Assembly (NCBI GenBank): GCA_030632095.1
Contig: DAOVJU010000012.1
Coordinates: forward strand, 1 to 15,715
Reading direction: 5' to 3'
Source of the DNA: Chlorobiota bacterium
GTDB taxonomy: Bacteria > Bacteroidota > Bacteroidia > Bacteroidales > B39-G9
Length of the DNA: 15,715 nucleotides
Below the pieces are notes generated by a model. The model was not told where the DNA came from. It did not search any database and worked only from the letters and a program-made list of their open reading frames with translations. This document shows, piece after piece, positions 1-7,758 of this stretch; the stretch's first letter is position 1; every line of letters starts with the position of its first letter. Position numbers and translations under genes: made by a program.

Positions 1-50
1 CCTATATAAATATCTTGACCACTAAAATCTAATTGTTTACTTTTGTTCAT
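1..50 (-). CDS. IS110-family transposase, N-terminal start only (runs off the left edge)
   Basis: Reading leftward from an ATG at 50-48 gives 16 complete codons, MNKSKQLDFSGQDIYI, before the window ends, still open. The pattern of a short basic start followed by LDFSGQ-IYIG matches my memory of Bacteroidota IS110/IS1111 transposases, which continue into a GIDVHKKSW-type motif carrying the first acidic residue of the DEDD RuvC-like domain. That continuation lies outside the window, so the call rests on very few residues. If right, the element body is to the left and its transposase-proximal end lies between 51 and about 140, just upstream of the propeller gene. A TAnnTTTG-type -7 box sits 63 nt upstream of the ATG. 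Confidence 0.55.
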   Translation of the reverse strand, partial: MNKSKQLDFSGQDIYI

Positions 51-65
51 AATTTTTTAAGTTTT

Positions 66-103
66 AAGTTTCGGGGGTTAAGATAATACTGCTCCCGGAA
101 CTT
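66..103 (+). other. Stem-loop upstream of the transposase start
   Basis: Arms 66-77 (AAGTTTCGGGGG) and 92-103 (CTCCCGGAACTT) pair over 12 positions around a 14-nt loop. Two of the pairs are G-U wobbles when read as plus-strand RNA; these become A-C mismatches on the minus strand, so the fold is stronger in a plus-strand transcript. It lies between the putative transposase and the propeller gene and may belong to the mobile-element end. Its role is unknown. Confidence 0.4.
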
Positions 104-112
104 TTCTAATTA

Positions 113-120
113 CAAACATA
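113..120 (-). promoter_or_regulatory. Candidate -7 box for the transposase
   Basis: The minus strand reads TATGTTTG, a full match to the Bacteroidota -7 consensus TAnnTTTG, with the transposase ATG downstream at 50. No clear TTTG -33 element was found about 20 nt further upstream. An 8-mer with two free positions occurs often in AT-rich DNA, so this is weak. Confidence 0.25.
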
Positions 121-140
121 GGGGCTAATTATACTATAAA

Positions 141-2372
141 ATGAAAAAAATCATTTCTGTTATAGCATTTTTGATAATTCTTTGGAGTAATTCTTCATCT
201 CAACAAAATAACTGGATTAATTACACATACAGTTACGGATTAAGGGATTTTGAAGAAACTAAAGATTAATTATGGCTTTCAACGAGTGGAGGGCTTGTGA
301 AAATTAAAAAATCAGATAACTCGGTAACTGTTTTAACTAAGGCTAATTCATTGCTGGGTTATAATTCTAATGGTTTCTTATGCACAGATTCTAACAGGAA
401 TTTATGGCTTGGCGCTTCGTCAAACAGCTCACAAAGTGGTGGATTTTTAAAATTTGATGGAGAAAACTGGAATTTTATTGAAATGGAAAGTGAATTCTGG
501 TCAACTCTAATAACAGGCCTAATCGCTGACAAATCAAACAATTTATGGTTTGGAATGGGGCAGGGAATTGCGAAATATAATGGAAATGAAGTCAAATACA
601 GGCAGATAATACCGGAAGAAATGCCTTTTGGGCTACTTCTGCTAAACATATTCTTCGACACTGATGATAATGTTTGGTTCAATGATTCTGATAATATGGT
701 AAGGGTATTAAAAAACAGTGATTTGGATTCACTTAAAGGGATGATTAGAACATCCTGTTTTAGACAGGATACTGCTGGGAATTTTTGGATACTGAACAAT
801 AATAAAATGAAATGTTTTTCAGGCGAGGATATTATTGACAAACTTGTGGATGGAAATTACATTGATTTCATTGATGCTACTGATAGCATTAGTTTTATTG
901 ATTCTATCCTTCCCCCGGAGGGCGATACAATAGGCCATTTTTATATTGACAAGCAGAACGTTTTTTATCTTACTTTCCAGTCAAAATTAGGGATTCTTAA
1001 AAACGGCAATTGGCAATACCTGACTGCTGAGAACTCTCAATTGCCTGATGGGAGCATCTCTAAATTGTTTGTTGATTCTACAGGAAACTTATGGGCAACT
1101 ATGTGGATCCCGGATAAACGGTTCCGAATTTATAAATACAATTCTGCAATTTGGGAGGATGTGACCCGACAGATGAGCAATTCGGGTTTACATGGCAACT
1201 ATATTGCTTATTTTGCAAAAGATTCAAAAAATGAAATGTGGATGGTCAGTTATAATGCAGAGGACAAATTGGTAAATTTCAATGGAACAACATGGACTGA
1301 TTTTGACAGCACAAATACAACAGCATTGGATTCTTGTTTAAATTTAAAATATACAAGCGATTCCTTAAAAATTTGGAACGACTCCTCGATAATTATCAGT
1401 TACGACATTTTTAAGAATGAATGGAAAGTATTTGATAACATTAAAACACAATCTGACCAAATGAAAACAGGCCAATCGGGCAATATTTGGTGGGGAACCA
1501 AAAATGGGCTATTAAAATATAATGGAAATGAATGGGAAACATATTTTGAGGGAAATTATATTCATGAATTAGCCTTTGACCATAGCAATGTTTTATACGC
1601 AAGCACTACGCCAAATGTGGAGGAACAGGGGATAATATTAACATACAATAATAACATTTGGGATACACTGGCAATTTGCTCAGAAAATGCAAAATGGGTA
1701 CCATCAATGGTTTTTGATAAGGAAAACAATTTATGGTTTGGAGTACTTAGCAGATGGACAGTTGGCCATGAATATGGAGATGGATTATACAAGTACAATG
1801 GACAGGAATTTACCCATTATCATATTTACAATTCCGATATACCCGGGAACTCAGTTGTTAAGGTAACTACAGATATTGACGACAACATTTGGGTTGGCAC
1901 CTATGGCAATGGATTAAGCATATTCAAAGAAAACCAATGGACAAATTATAATACTTCAAATTCACCAATAAGCAGCCACTCTGTTGAAAAGATCATATCT
2001 GACGAGAATGGGAATATTTGGGCTTCCTGTCAATTCAGAGGTATAACAGTAATACCTTATACTGTGTTTAGTGGAACTGGTGATGAAGATTTAACAATTA
2101 ATAATTCTAATGATAATATACTAATTTACCCAAACCCTACACATGGCAATTTTTATATTAAGTTTGCTAAACCCTTATTAACACCTGCAAATATAAATGT
2201 TTTTGATCTGTCTGGTAAAAAATGCGGTTCAGAACATATTAAATTTAGAAATACTGAAAGTGTATATAATATATCATTATCAGATTTTGGGATCTATAAT
2301 ACCGGGTTATATTTTTTACAAGTCAGCACTAAAAATAATGTGTATAATAAAAGTTTAATGTTTGTTAAATAG
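141..2372 (+). pseudogene. T9SS-sorted two-component-regulator-type beta-propeller protein, interrupted by an in-frame TAA
   Basis: The gene starts at ATG 141 with a signal peptide (MKKIISVIAFLIILWSNSSSQ) and would encode 743 codons. Codon 43 (267-269) is TAA. The frame then stays open for 700 codons to the TAG at 2370-2372, with no frameshift. The stop falls inside the first blade: KD-stop-LWLSTSGGLVKI, where the family has a D-x-LWIGT-GL pattern. Later blades repeat this motif, for example LWFGMGQGIAKYNG, IWWGTKNGLLKYNG, LWFGVLSRW and IWVGTYGNGLSIF, typical of Reg_prop repeats forming seven-bladed propellers. The last ~85 residues begin ILIYPNPTHGNFYIKF and end YNKSLMFVK, a T9SS type A sorting domain. 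No kinase or DNA-binding domain follows. Restart at GTG 297, preceded by GGAGGG at 288-293 but only 3 nt away, would give a 691-residue product with no signal peptide and hence no export. A nonsense mutation is the simplest reading; an assembly error or readthrough remain possible. Confidence 0.85.
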
Positions 2373-2383
2373 TGCTTATTTAT

Positions 2384-2551
2384 TCAGTTTTTTGCTTTTG
2401 GATTAAAATCCAGAGCAAGTTGAATCCAATATTCAAGATCTTCATTCAAGTCCTTTAAAAAAATGAACATTTTCCATTCTTTCCTTCTGATGGCATCCAT
2501 CTCGTGAACGAAAAGTAACGTAAGGCCAAGGTATAACAAGAAATCAGTCAT
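2384..2551 (-). CDS. Small truncated membrane protein, DUF6713-like N-terminal half
   Basis: This 55-residue ORF starts at ATG 2551-2549, which overlaps the TGA of the upstream PG0541-family gene as ATGA, so translation is probably coupled. An in-frame ATG at 2572 is possible but lies inside the neighbour. Residues 3-15 (DFLLYLGLTLLFV) form one hydrophobic segment, followed by HEMDAIRRKEW and a KDL stretch. The HE-x-D motif after a first membrane helix recalls small multi-helix proteins of the DUF6713 type, from memory about 110-120 residues long. Here the frame ends after DFNPKAKN, only 11 nt from the stop of the convergent propeller gene. The remaining helices are missing and I found no continuation in another frame, so this is probably a 3'-truncated gene. 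Function unknown; its position suggests a partner of the PII-like protein or the pump. Confidence 0.5.
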   Translation of the reverse strand: MTDFLLYLGLTLLFVHEMDAIRRKEWKMFIFLKDLNEDLEYWIQLALDFNPKAKN

Positions 2552-2841
2552 AGGCTTTGTTCTATATTCCATACAAATGCCCTTATCCCAACTTCAGTAT
2601 TGATGTTATTGATACTCTCAATACTTTTCAGAAGCGTTTCAACTTTTTCGTCTTCAATAACGGTAAGTGTTGCTGAATTAATTTCAGGCCAGGTATGAGT
2701 TCCCATATGAGGTTGGCCGGTTTTACTTCCCCTGCCTATCATATTAGTCCCCTGTGTAAATCCACGAATTTTGAGTTGATCAAGCATAAATTCAACCTTT
2801 TCGGTATGTGCCTGGTTATATACTATGAATACTGCTTTCAT
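2548..2841 (-). CDS. PG0541-family transporter-associated protein, PII-like fold
   Basis: The 97-residue cytoplasmic protein has no signal peptide or membrane segment. It reads MKAVFIVYNQAHTEKVEFML, then LKIRGFT, MIGRGSKTGQP, MGTHTWPE, ATLTVIEDEKVETLLKSI and GIRAFVWNIEQ. Strand, amphipathic helix, strand, Gly-rich loop, strand, helix, strand follows the ferredoxin-like order of PII signalling proteins, and GRGSKTG sits where PII has its GxGRQxG loop. In Porphyromonas gingivalis the homologue PG0541 lies after the RND genes PG0538-PG0540; here it also follows the pump, on the same strand but after a 552-nt gap. PII-like proteins usually bind a nucleotide or small ligand and control a transporter or enzyme by contact, so a role in gating the pump is a reasonable inference without direct proof. 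The ATGA overlap ties it to the small membrane protein downstream. The family call is firm; the ligand is unknown. Confidence 0.8.
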   Translation of the reverse strand: MKAVFIVYNQAHTEKVEFMLDQLKIRGFTQGTNMIGRGSKTGQPHMGTHTWPEINSATLTVIEDEKVETLLKSIESINNINTEVGIRAFVWNIEQSL

Positions 2842-2913
2842 TACTACTTTATTTTTTAGTTTATTATTTCAAATTAATAGTTGTGCTTTTTTCATTTTTT
2901 TGCATTTCATGTG

Positions 2914-2941
2914 AAGTTTCAAGTTCCAAGTTTCAAGTTCC
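2914..2941. repeat. Tandem repeat, two copies of AAGTTTCAAGTTCC
   Basis: Two exact 14-bp copies (2914-2927 and 2928-2941) are followed by a degenerate third start, AGGTTTGAG. The core AAGTTTCAAGTT recurs as a perfect inverted repeat at 10038-10073, at the far side of the efflux locus. Confidence 0.85.
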
Positions 2942-2945
2942 AGGT

Positions 2946-3099
2946 TTGAGTCTATTCCGAAAATTATTTTTTCGCCACCAAAGCTCCAAAACACAAAATC
3001 TCACCAAAGTTATTTTGCTGATTATCAGCCTTTAGTGTGTTTTGGTGTTTTAGTGTTTTGGTGGCATTTTCTTTTTTTGATTTTTCGGATCGGGCTCAA
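2946..3099. repeat. Long imperfect palindrome
   Basis: Outer arms 2946-2963 and 3082-3099 match at 14 of 18 positions (TTGAGTCTATTCCGAAAA against the complement of TTTTCGGATCGGGCTCAA). Inner arms 2974-2982 (GCCACCAAA) and 3057-3065 (TTTGGTGGC) are perfect, and between them runs CCAAAACAC / GTGTTTTGG-type sequence on the two sides. The whole could form a hairpin of about 150 nt. It may be an intergenic palindromic repeat or a transcription end for the pump operon, though no U-tract is evident. Confidence 0.6.
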
Positions 3100-3235
3100 G
3101 TTTTAAACTCAAACTCACACTCACACACTAACTCTAATTCATAATTTAACATTCATGATTTTTAATTTTAATTAGAAATCCACCTTATTTGATGGTGGTT
3201 ATTTTCTTTATTTGTTATATATGATAAAAATTATT

Positions 3236-3327
3236 GGAATGCTGGAATATTGGATTATTGTAATTGTACCCTAGTTTGATTTTTTGAAAGTAACAATTTT
3301 TCCAAATTTCCATTATTCCATTATTCC
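3236..3327. repeat. Imperfect inverted repeat of the GGAATAATGGAAT type
   Basis: The arms 3236-3254 (GGAATGCTGGAATATTGGA) and 3309-3327 (TCCATTATTCCATTATTCC) pair at 16 of 19 positions across a 54-nt loop. Each arm is itself built from repeated TGGAAT units. This lies 66 nt beyond the stop codon of the pump gene and could act on its transcript 3' end. Confidence 0.5.
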
Positions 3328-3393
3328 TTGATTACTATTAATAAAGCGACAAATAGATGCAACACAAAGCCACTTTCTTAAAGTGTGGATTAT

Positions 3394-6300
3394 TTACTTC
3401 TGAGACGCAATAATATTATCCAAGAACTGGTACTTTGCCCTGTAAACGGCTTTCTTATTACGTTCACCTTTACCGGCAAACCAACTGTAAATTACAGGAA
3501 TAAGGACCATAGTTACCATGGTAGAGAAAATTAATCCACCTATAACTGAAATTCCCATAGGGCTCCAAATTTCAGATCCTTCCCCTTTAATGACAGTCAT
3601 TGGGAATAACCCAAAAATAGTTGTTAAAGCTGTCATTAAAACCGGACGTAACCTTGATCTGCCAGAACGTATTATTGCTTCATGAAGAGAATATCCCCTG
3701 TCGCGCATTAAATTAATATAATCAACCAGAACAATTGCATTTTTTACAACAATCCCGATGAGCATTACTGCACCTAAGCCGGCAATTACACTGAGTTTAG
3801 TGTTTGTAACAAATAATGCCAGAAACACTCCTGAAAAAGCAAATGGAATTGAAAACATAATGATCAATGGCATTTTCAACGATTCAAACTGAGCTGCCAT
3901 AACAATATAAACCAGAAGGAGCGATACAAACATTAGCAGACCAAGATCTGCGAATGATTCCATTTGTGTTTCATATGCTCCTCCAACTTCTACCAGATAC
4001 TCCTGAGGAATATCCATGGTTGCTATTTCATCCTTTATTGACTGTGCTAATTCCCCCAGTGAAGTTTGATGAGGAGAAACTGTAACTGAAACTATCCGTT
4101 CTTTTCGTTTATGGTCAATATTTGGAGGGGACCAGTATTCCTGAATTTTCCCGATTTCTTTAAGTTTTATCATTTGTCCCATTGGGCTCATAATGGTTAT
4201 ATTCTCAACATCATTTATCGAATTACGGTATTCTTCCTTGAACCTTACAATAACATTGTATTCATCACCACCTTCTCTGAACCGGGTACAGATATACCCT
4301 TTTATACGGTTGCGTATGGCCATGGAAACCGAAGCCGTATTGATCATGTGTTGAGACATTTTTTCCTGGTCTAAAATTATTTGTAATTCAGGCTTTTCAG
4401 TTTTACGGGTTATTTGAATATTACGTGCCCCCGGAACTGATTTGAATCTTTCTTTCAGGGTATTTGCAAGCTTAGTGGTTTTCTGTATATCGTATCCGTA
4501 AATATCAACAGACACGTCGTTTCCTCCTAATCCACCCATTCCTCCCTGCGTAGATACTGAATAATTTATTACTTCAGGAATTTGGGCAATTTCCTGCCTC
4601 AGGTCTTCTGCAATAGTCCATACATCTCTTTCACGGTCACTTATTGGACAAAGGGCCAATTGAATATTAGAAACATGAGTTCCGGTTTCCGAGAATATTG
4701 CTAAAAATCCTTCTTCATCATCTGTTCCGGTAGATGTTGAAATCATTTCTACTTCCGGATATTTTCTTTCGATAATAGCTGCTATTTTATCGGCCACTTT
4801 ACAGGTTTCTTCAACCCTTGTACCGGTTTGTAATTCAATTAGGGCATAAACCCGGCTTTCGTCGGTTGCCGGAACAAATTCAGTTCCTACAGCTTTAACC
4901 AGGAAGATTGATAAAATAAATATTGCAAACGCCCCGATGATAACAACTACTTTATGCCTTAAAGCCCATTTTAGTGTTTTTGAATAGAAGTTATCCAAAC
5001 CATCAAGGAATCGGAGAATGGTATTACTATAAGTTAAATTACCTCTTTTTTCTTTCCATTTTTTTAACCTTAATAATTTTGAAGCAAGCATTGGTGTAAG
5101 CGTTATTGCCGTAATGGTTGATGTCACTACAGTGATAGTTACAATCCATCCCAACTGGCGGAACAGGGCTCCTGTTATACCTTTTATTAAAGTTAAGGGG
5201 AAGAAAACCGCAACAACTGTTAATGTTGTAATAATTACAGCCAGCCAAACTTCATTGGTAGCATATATTGCAGCTTCGCGTGGAGAACTTCCACGATCGA
5301 TGTGTTTTGCAATGTTTTCGAGTACCACAATGGCATCATCAACCACCATTCCAATGGCAATTGCCAGCGAACTCAGGGAAATTATGTTTATTGAGTTTCC
5401 GGTTATATATAAATAAACAAAGGAAACAATAAGAGCTATTGGTATTGTTAATACCACAATAAAAGTTGCCCGCCATCTTCCCAGGAAAAACAGGACTATC
5501 ATCACAACAAAAAACAAGGCCCACATTAAGGTTCTTGAAAGATGATTTATTGAATAATTAATGAATTCCGATGTATCAAAAATTGATAGAATTTCAATAT
5601 CAGGTGGTAAATTTTCCTTTAATCTTTCTAGTTCTTTATTTACTTTTTTGGCAACTTCAACTGTATTTGCCCCGGATTGCTTCATAACATACATCTGAAC
5701 TGCGCGTTTCCCGTTCACTATTTCTCTTAGCGACATTTCTTTTAATGTATCTTTTACCCTTGCAATATCTCTTAAATAAATAGCCTGGCCATTTTGGTTC
5801 CCAACTACAATATGCTTTATTTCGTCACTTTCCTTAAATTCACCTTCAATCCTTAATGCATAATCGTTTTGTCCCATTCTAATGTTCCCAGCCGGCATAT
5901 TCATGTTTTCGCCCTGGATGATCTGGCCAATTTGTTCCAGGGTGAAATTGAATGCTTCAAGTTTCATAGGATCCACTTCAACAACAATTTCGCGATGAGG
6001 GATACCGCCCAAACCAACCGATCCGATCCCTTCGATGCGGTTTAATGGATTTATTATTCTTTCATCAACCAGCTTTTCCAGTCCGGTATAACTTTCATCA
6101 GCAGTAATGGAGAAAAACTGTATGGGCATCATTGCCGAGTTAAATTTGAAGAGTATTGGGCTTTCAGCATCTTCCGGAAGTACATTATCAACCCAGCTTA
6201 AAGAGTTCCTGATATCATTAGCAGCTTCATCAAGGTTGGTTTCCCAATCAAATTCAAGGATCACAACAGATATGTTGTCAATTGATTTTGAGGTAACTTC

Positions 6301-6534
6301 CTTCAGGTTATCAACTGAATAAAGAGTTTCTTCAATGGGTTTGGTAATATTGGTCTCTATATCTTTTGCATTTGCCCCCTGATATGTAGTAATTACCGTG
6401 ATTGCCGGAAATTCAATCTCAGGATAGAAGTCAATTGGGAGTTGCGAAAGAGAGTAAAAGCCAAATACGATTACTGCAAGGTAGATCATTATGGTTGTTA
6501 CCGGTTTTCTTACCGAACTGCTATATATGCTCAT
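3394..6534 (-). CDS. RND efflux transporter permease, HAE1 (AcrB-like) family
   Basis: The 1046-residue inner-membrane pump has the usual length for AcrB-type proteins and uses the proton gradient to drive drug or metabolite export through a tripartite channel. TM1 is residues ~12-30, preceded by the typical RKPVTT start, and the first periplasmic loop opens QLPIDFYPEIEFPAI. TM2-6 lie around 335-485, TM7 at ~527-546 and TM8-12 at ~863-1020. The proton-relay residues are intact: Asp399-Asp400 in GMVVDDAIVVLEN (TM4) and Lys931 in GIVVKNAIVLVDY (TM10). The second large periplasmic loop includes a Gly-rich stretch GGMGGLGGNDV at 664-673. The gene follows the membrane-fusion gene by 53 nt on the same strand. 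Nothing suggests damage. HAE1 rather than heavy-metal HME type is inferred from the overall pattern; the substrate is unknown. Confidence 0.95.
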   Translation of the reverse strand: MSIYSSSVRKPVTTIMIYLAVIVFGFYSLSQLPIDFYPEIEFPAITVITTYQGANAKDIETNITKPIEETLYSVDNLKEVTSKSIDNISVVILEFDWETNLDEAANDIRNSLSWVDNVLPEDAESPILFKFNSAMMPIQFFSITADESYTGLEKLVDERIINPLNRIEGIGSVGLGGIPHREIVVEVDPMKLEAFNFTLEQIGQIIQGENMNMPAGNIRMGQNDYALRIEGEFKESDEIKHIVVGNQNGQAIYLRDIARVKDTLKEMSLREIVNGKRAVQMYVMKQSGANTVEVAKKVNKELERLKENLPPDIEILSIFDTSEFINYSINHLSRTLMWALFFVVMIVLFFLGRWRATFIVVLTIPIALIVSFVYLYITGNSINIISLSSLAIAIGMVVDDAIVVLENIAKHIDRGSSPREAAIYATNEVWLAVIITTLTVVAVFFPLTLIKGITGALFRQLGWIVTITVVTSTITAITLTPMLASKLLRLKKWKEKRGNLTYSNTILRFLDGLDNFYSKTLKWALRHKVVVIIGAFAIFILSIFLVKAVGTEFVPATDESRVYALIELQTGTRVEETCKVADKIAAIIERKYPEVEMISTSTGTDDEEGFLAIFSETGTHVSNIQLALCPISDRERDVWTIAEDLRQEIAQIPEVINYSVSTQGGMGGLGGNDVSVDIYGYDIQKTTKLANTLKERFKSVPGARNIQITRKTEKPELQIILDQEKMSQHMINTASVSMAIRNRIKGYICTRFREGGDEYNVIVRFKEEYRNSINDVENITIMSPMGQMIKLKEIGKIQEYWSPPNIDHKRKERIVSVTVSPHQTSLGELAQSIKDEIATMDIPQEYLVEVGGAYETQMESFADLGLLMFVSLLLVYIVMAAQFESLKMPLIIMFSIPFAFSGVFLALFVTNTKLSVIAGLGAVMLIGIVVKNAIVLVDYINLMRDRGYSLHEAIIRSGRSRLRPVLMTALTTIFGLFPMTVIKGEGSEIWSPMGISVIGGLIFSTMVTMVLIPVIYSWFAGKGERNKKAVYRAKYQFLDNIIASQK

Positions 6535-6587
6535 TTTCTAAAGTTTTTGAATTAAATCTAAAATATAAAATCTATAATCATAAATCA

Positions 6588-7646
6588 TCAATCAACGATC
6601 TTTACAGGTGTTCCTGTCATTAAATTTGCTTGTCCGGTAACAATTAGCTGATCGTCAACATTAAGGCCATCTACAATTTCAATATTTTCATTAAAGCGTT
6701 TACCTAATTTAACCACAGCTTTTTTTGCATTACCATTCTCATTGAGGTAAACATAGCGCTGGTTTGTTCCCTGTTGTTTTAATATAGCAAATGACGGAAC
6801 TACAATGGATTTTGTTTCTCCAAAGTTCAAAGACACTTTAGCAAACATTCCCGGGCGTAATTGTTTATCAGGATTCGGAATTTTAATCTCCACCCTGAAA
6901 GTTTTTGTCGTTGGATCAATTGTTGGATAAATCAAATGTACTTTACCTGCAAAGTATTCCCCTTTATAAATTTCAGTTGTTAAGCTGGCATCCATGCCTT
7001 TTTTAATGAGTGGCCAGTATTTCTCCGATACATTTATTTTTATTTTAAGCTCATTGATCTGCATTAATGAAACAATGCAAGGAACACCTGGTATCATGTT
7101 AGGGGACATGCTGGAATATATTTCACCTTCATTAAAGTATTTTCCTGTTATAACACCATTGAATGGAGCTATTAAATTTACGTTTTCTGCCATGGTTTGC
7201 AATGCAGTTCTCGCAAGTTCATAAGCCATTTTAGTTTTATCATATACTTGTTGCGATGTTGAACCATAACTTAATAATGTATCCATACGCTTGAAATCCA
7301 GTTCAGTATCTTCAAACTGAATTTTTGTCTGCAAATAAGCTGCGGCATCCATTTTTACAAGTATGTCACCTTCTTTTACATTATCACCAACTTCTACAAG
7401 GATTTCTTCGATCTGGTTGGGTTGGCTTGGGCCTAAATGAACTTCCTGCCATGCATTAATACTTGCGGTATATTCTTCATGCTTATTAAATGTTGAATAA
7501 TCAATTTTTAGAACTTTTACAGGATAAATTCGTTGTGAGTCAGCTTTTTCAATTTCTGAATTTTCAGTTTCAGCTTTTTCAGGAGGCTGGCATGATGTAA
7601 TTGTAAAAGTAAAAGCTAATAATCCTAAGATTAGTTTTAATTTCAT
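6588..7646 (-). CDS. RND efflux periplasmic adaptor (membrane-fusion lipoprotein, HlyD/AcrA-like)
   Basis: This 352-residue adaptor links the inner-membrane pump to the outer-membrane channel. A lipobox, TITSC with Cys19, predicts lipid anchoring. The lipoyl domain is split in the usual way, VEVGDNVKEGDILVKMD at 84-100 and LIAPFNGVITGKYFNEGEIY at 158-177. They are separated by a short alpha-hairpin (~101-157), shorter than in AcrA. The beta-barrel region includes LRPGMFAKV at 263-271, a hallmark of the family, and the chain ends in a membrane-proximal domain at ~281-352. A 112-nt gap to the outer-membrane gene upstream and 53 nt to the pump gene downstream fit a single operon. Start chosen at the ATG directly before the signal peptide KLKLILGLLAF. 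Confidence 0.93.
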   Translation of the reverse strand: MKLKLILGLLAFTFTITSCQPPEKAETENSEIEKADSQRIYPVKVLKIDYSTFNKHEEYTASINAWQEVHLGPSQPNQIEEILVEVGDNVKEGDILVKMDAAAYLQTKIQFEDTELDFKRMDTLLSYGSTSQQVYDKTKMAYELARTALQTMAENVNLIAPFNGVITGKYFNEGEIYSSMSPNMIPGVPCIVSLMQINELKIKINVSEKYWPLIKKGMDASLTTEIYKGEYFAGKVHLIYPTIDPTTKTFRVEIKIPNPDKQLRPGMFAKVSLNFGETKSIVVPSFAILKQQGTNQRYVYLNENGNAKKAVVKLGKRFNENIEIVDGLNVDDQLIVTGQANLMTGTPVKIVD

Positions 7647-7758
7647 GGCTGCTATATTTTAATTTTTAATTATTCATTTATGGTTCTACTGTTATTTTAG
7701 TGGTAATCATTATCCATTAAATTCGTGGTAGTACCTCATTTTTAATTTTATAATTCCT

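Larger units (their letters stand above)
2842..3393. other. 552-nt repeat-rich intergenic region between the pump and PG0541-family genes
   Basis: No ORF with coding character is visible on either strand. The stretch holds a 2x14-bp tandem repeat (2914-2941), a ~154-bp imperfect palindrome (2946-3099), a run of CTCAAACTCACACTCACACAC-like simple sequence at about 3104-3127, and a second inverted repeat (3236-3327). I found no clean TAnnTTTG box for the PG0541-family gene and no simple intrinsic terminator for the pump gene. Whether the two genes share a transcript is open. Confidence 0.7.

Noticed and set aside
288..299. GGAGGG followed by GTG as a genuine restart site after the nonsense codon
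   Set aside because: The spacing is only 3 nt, the bases encode the conserved SGG of a propeller blade, and Bacteroidota rarely depend on Shine-Dalgarno pairing.
359..841. 160-codon ORF on the minus strand inside the propeller gene
   Set aside because: It is antisense to clear propeller repeats, has no recognisable domain and has composition typical of a shadow frame.
2914..2941. Possible CRISPR repeats
   Set aside because: The 14-bp units are directly adjacent without spacers and only two are complete; no cas genes are nearby.
4111..4374. Plus-strand ORFs opposite the RND pump (also at 5114-5416, 6107-6322 and 6402-6623)
   Set aside because: All lie opposite strongly conserved pump sequence, resemble no family and have no promoter-like sequence of their own.
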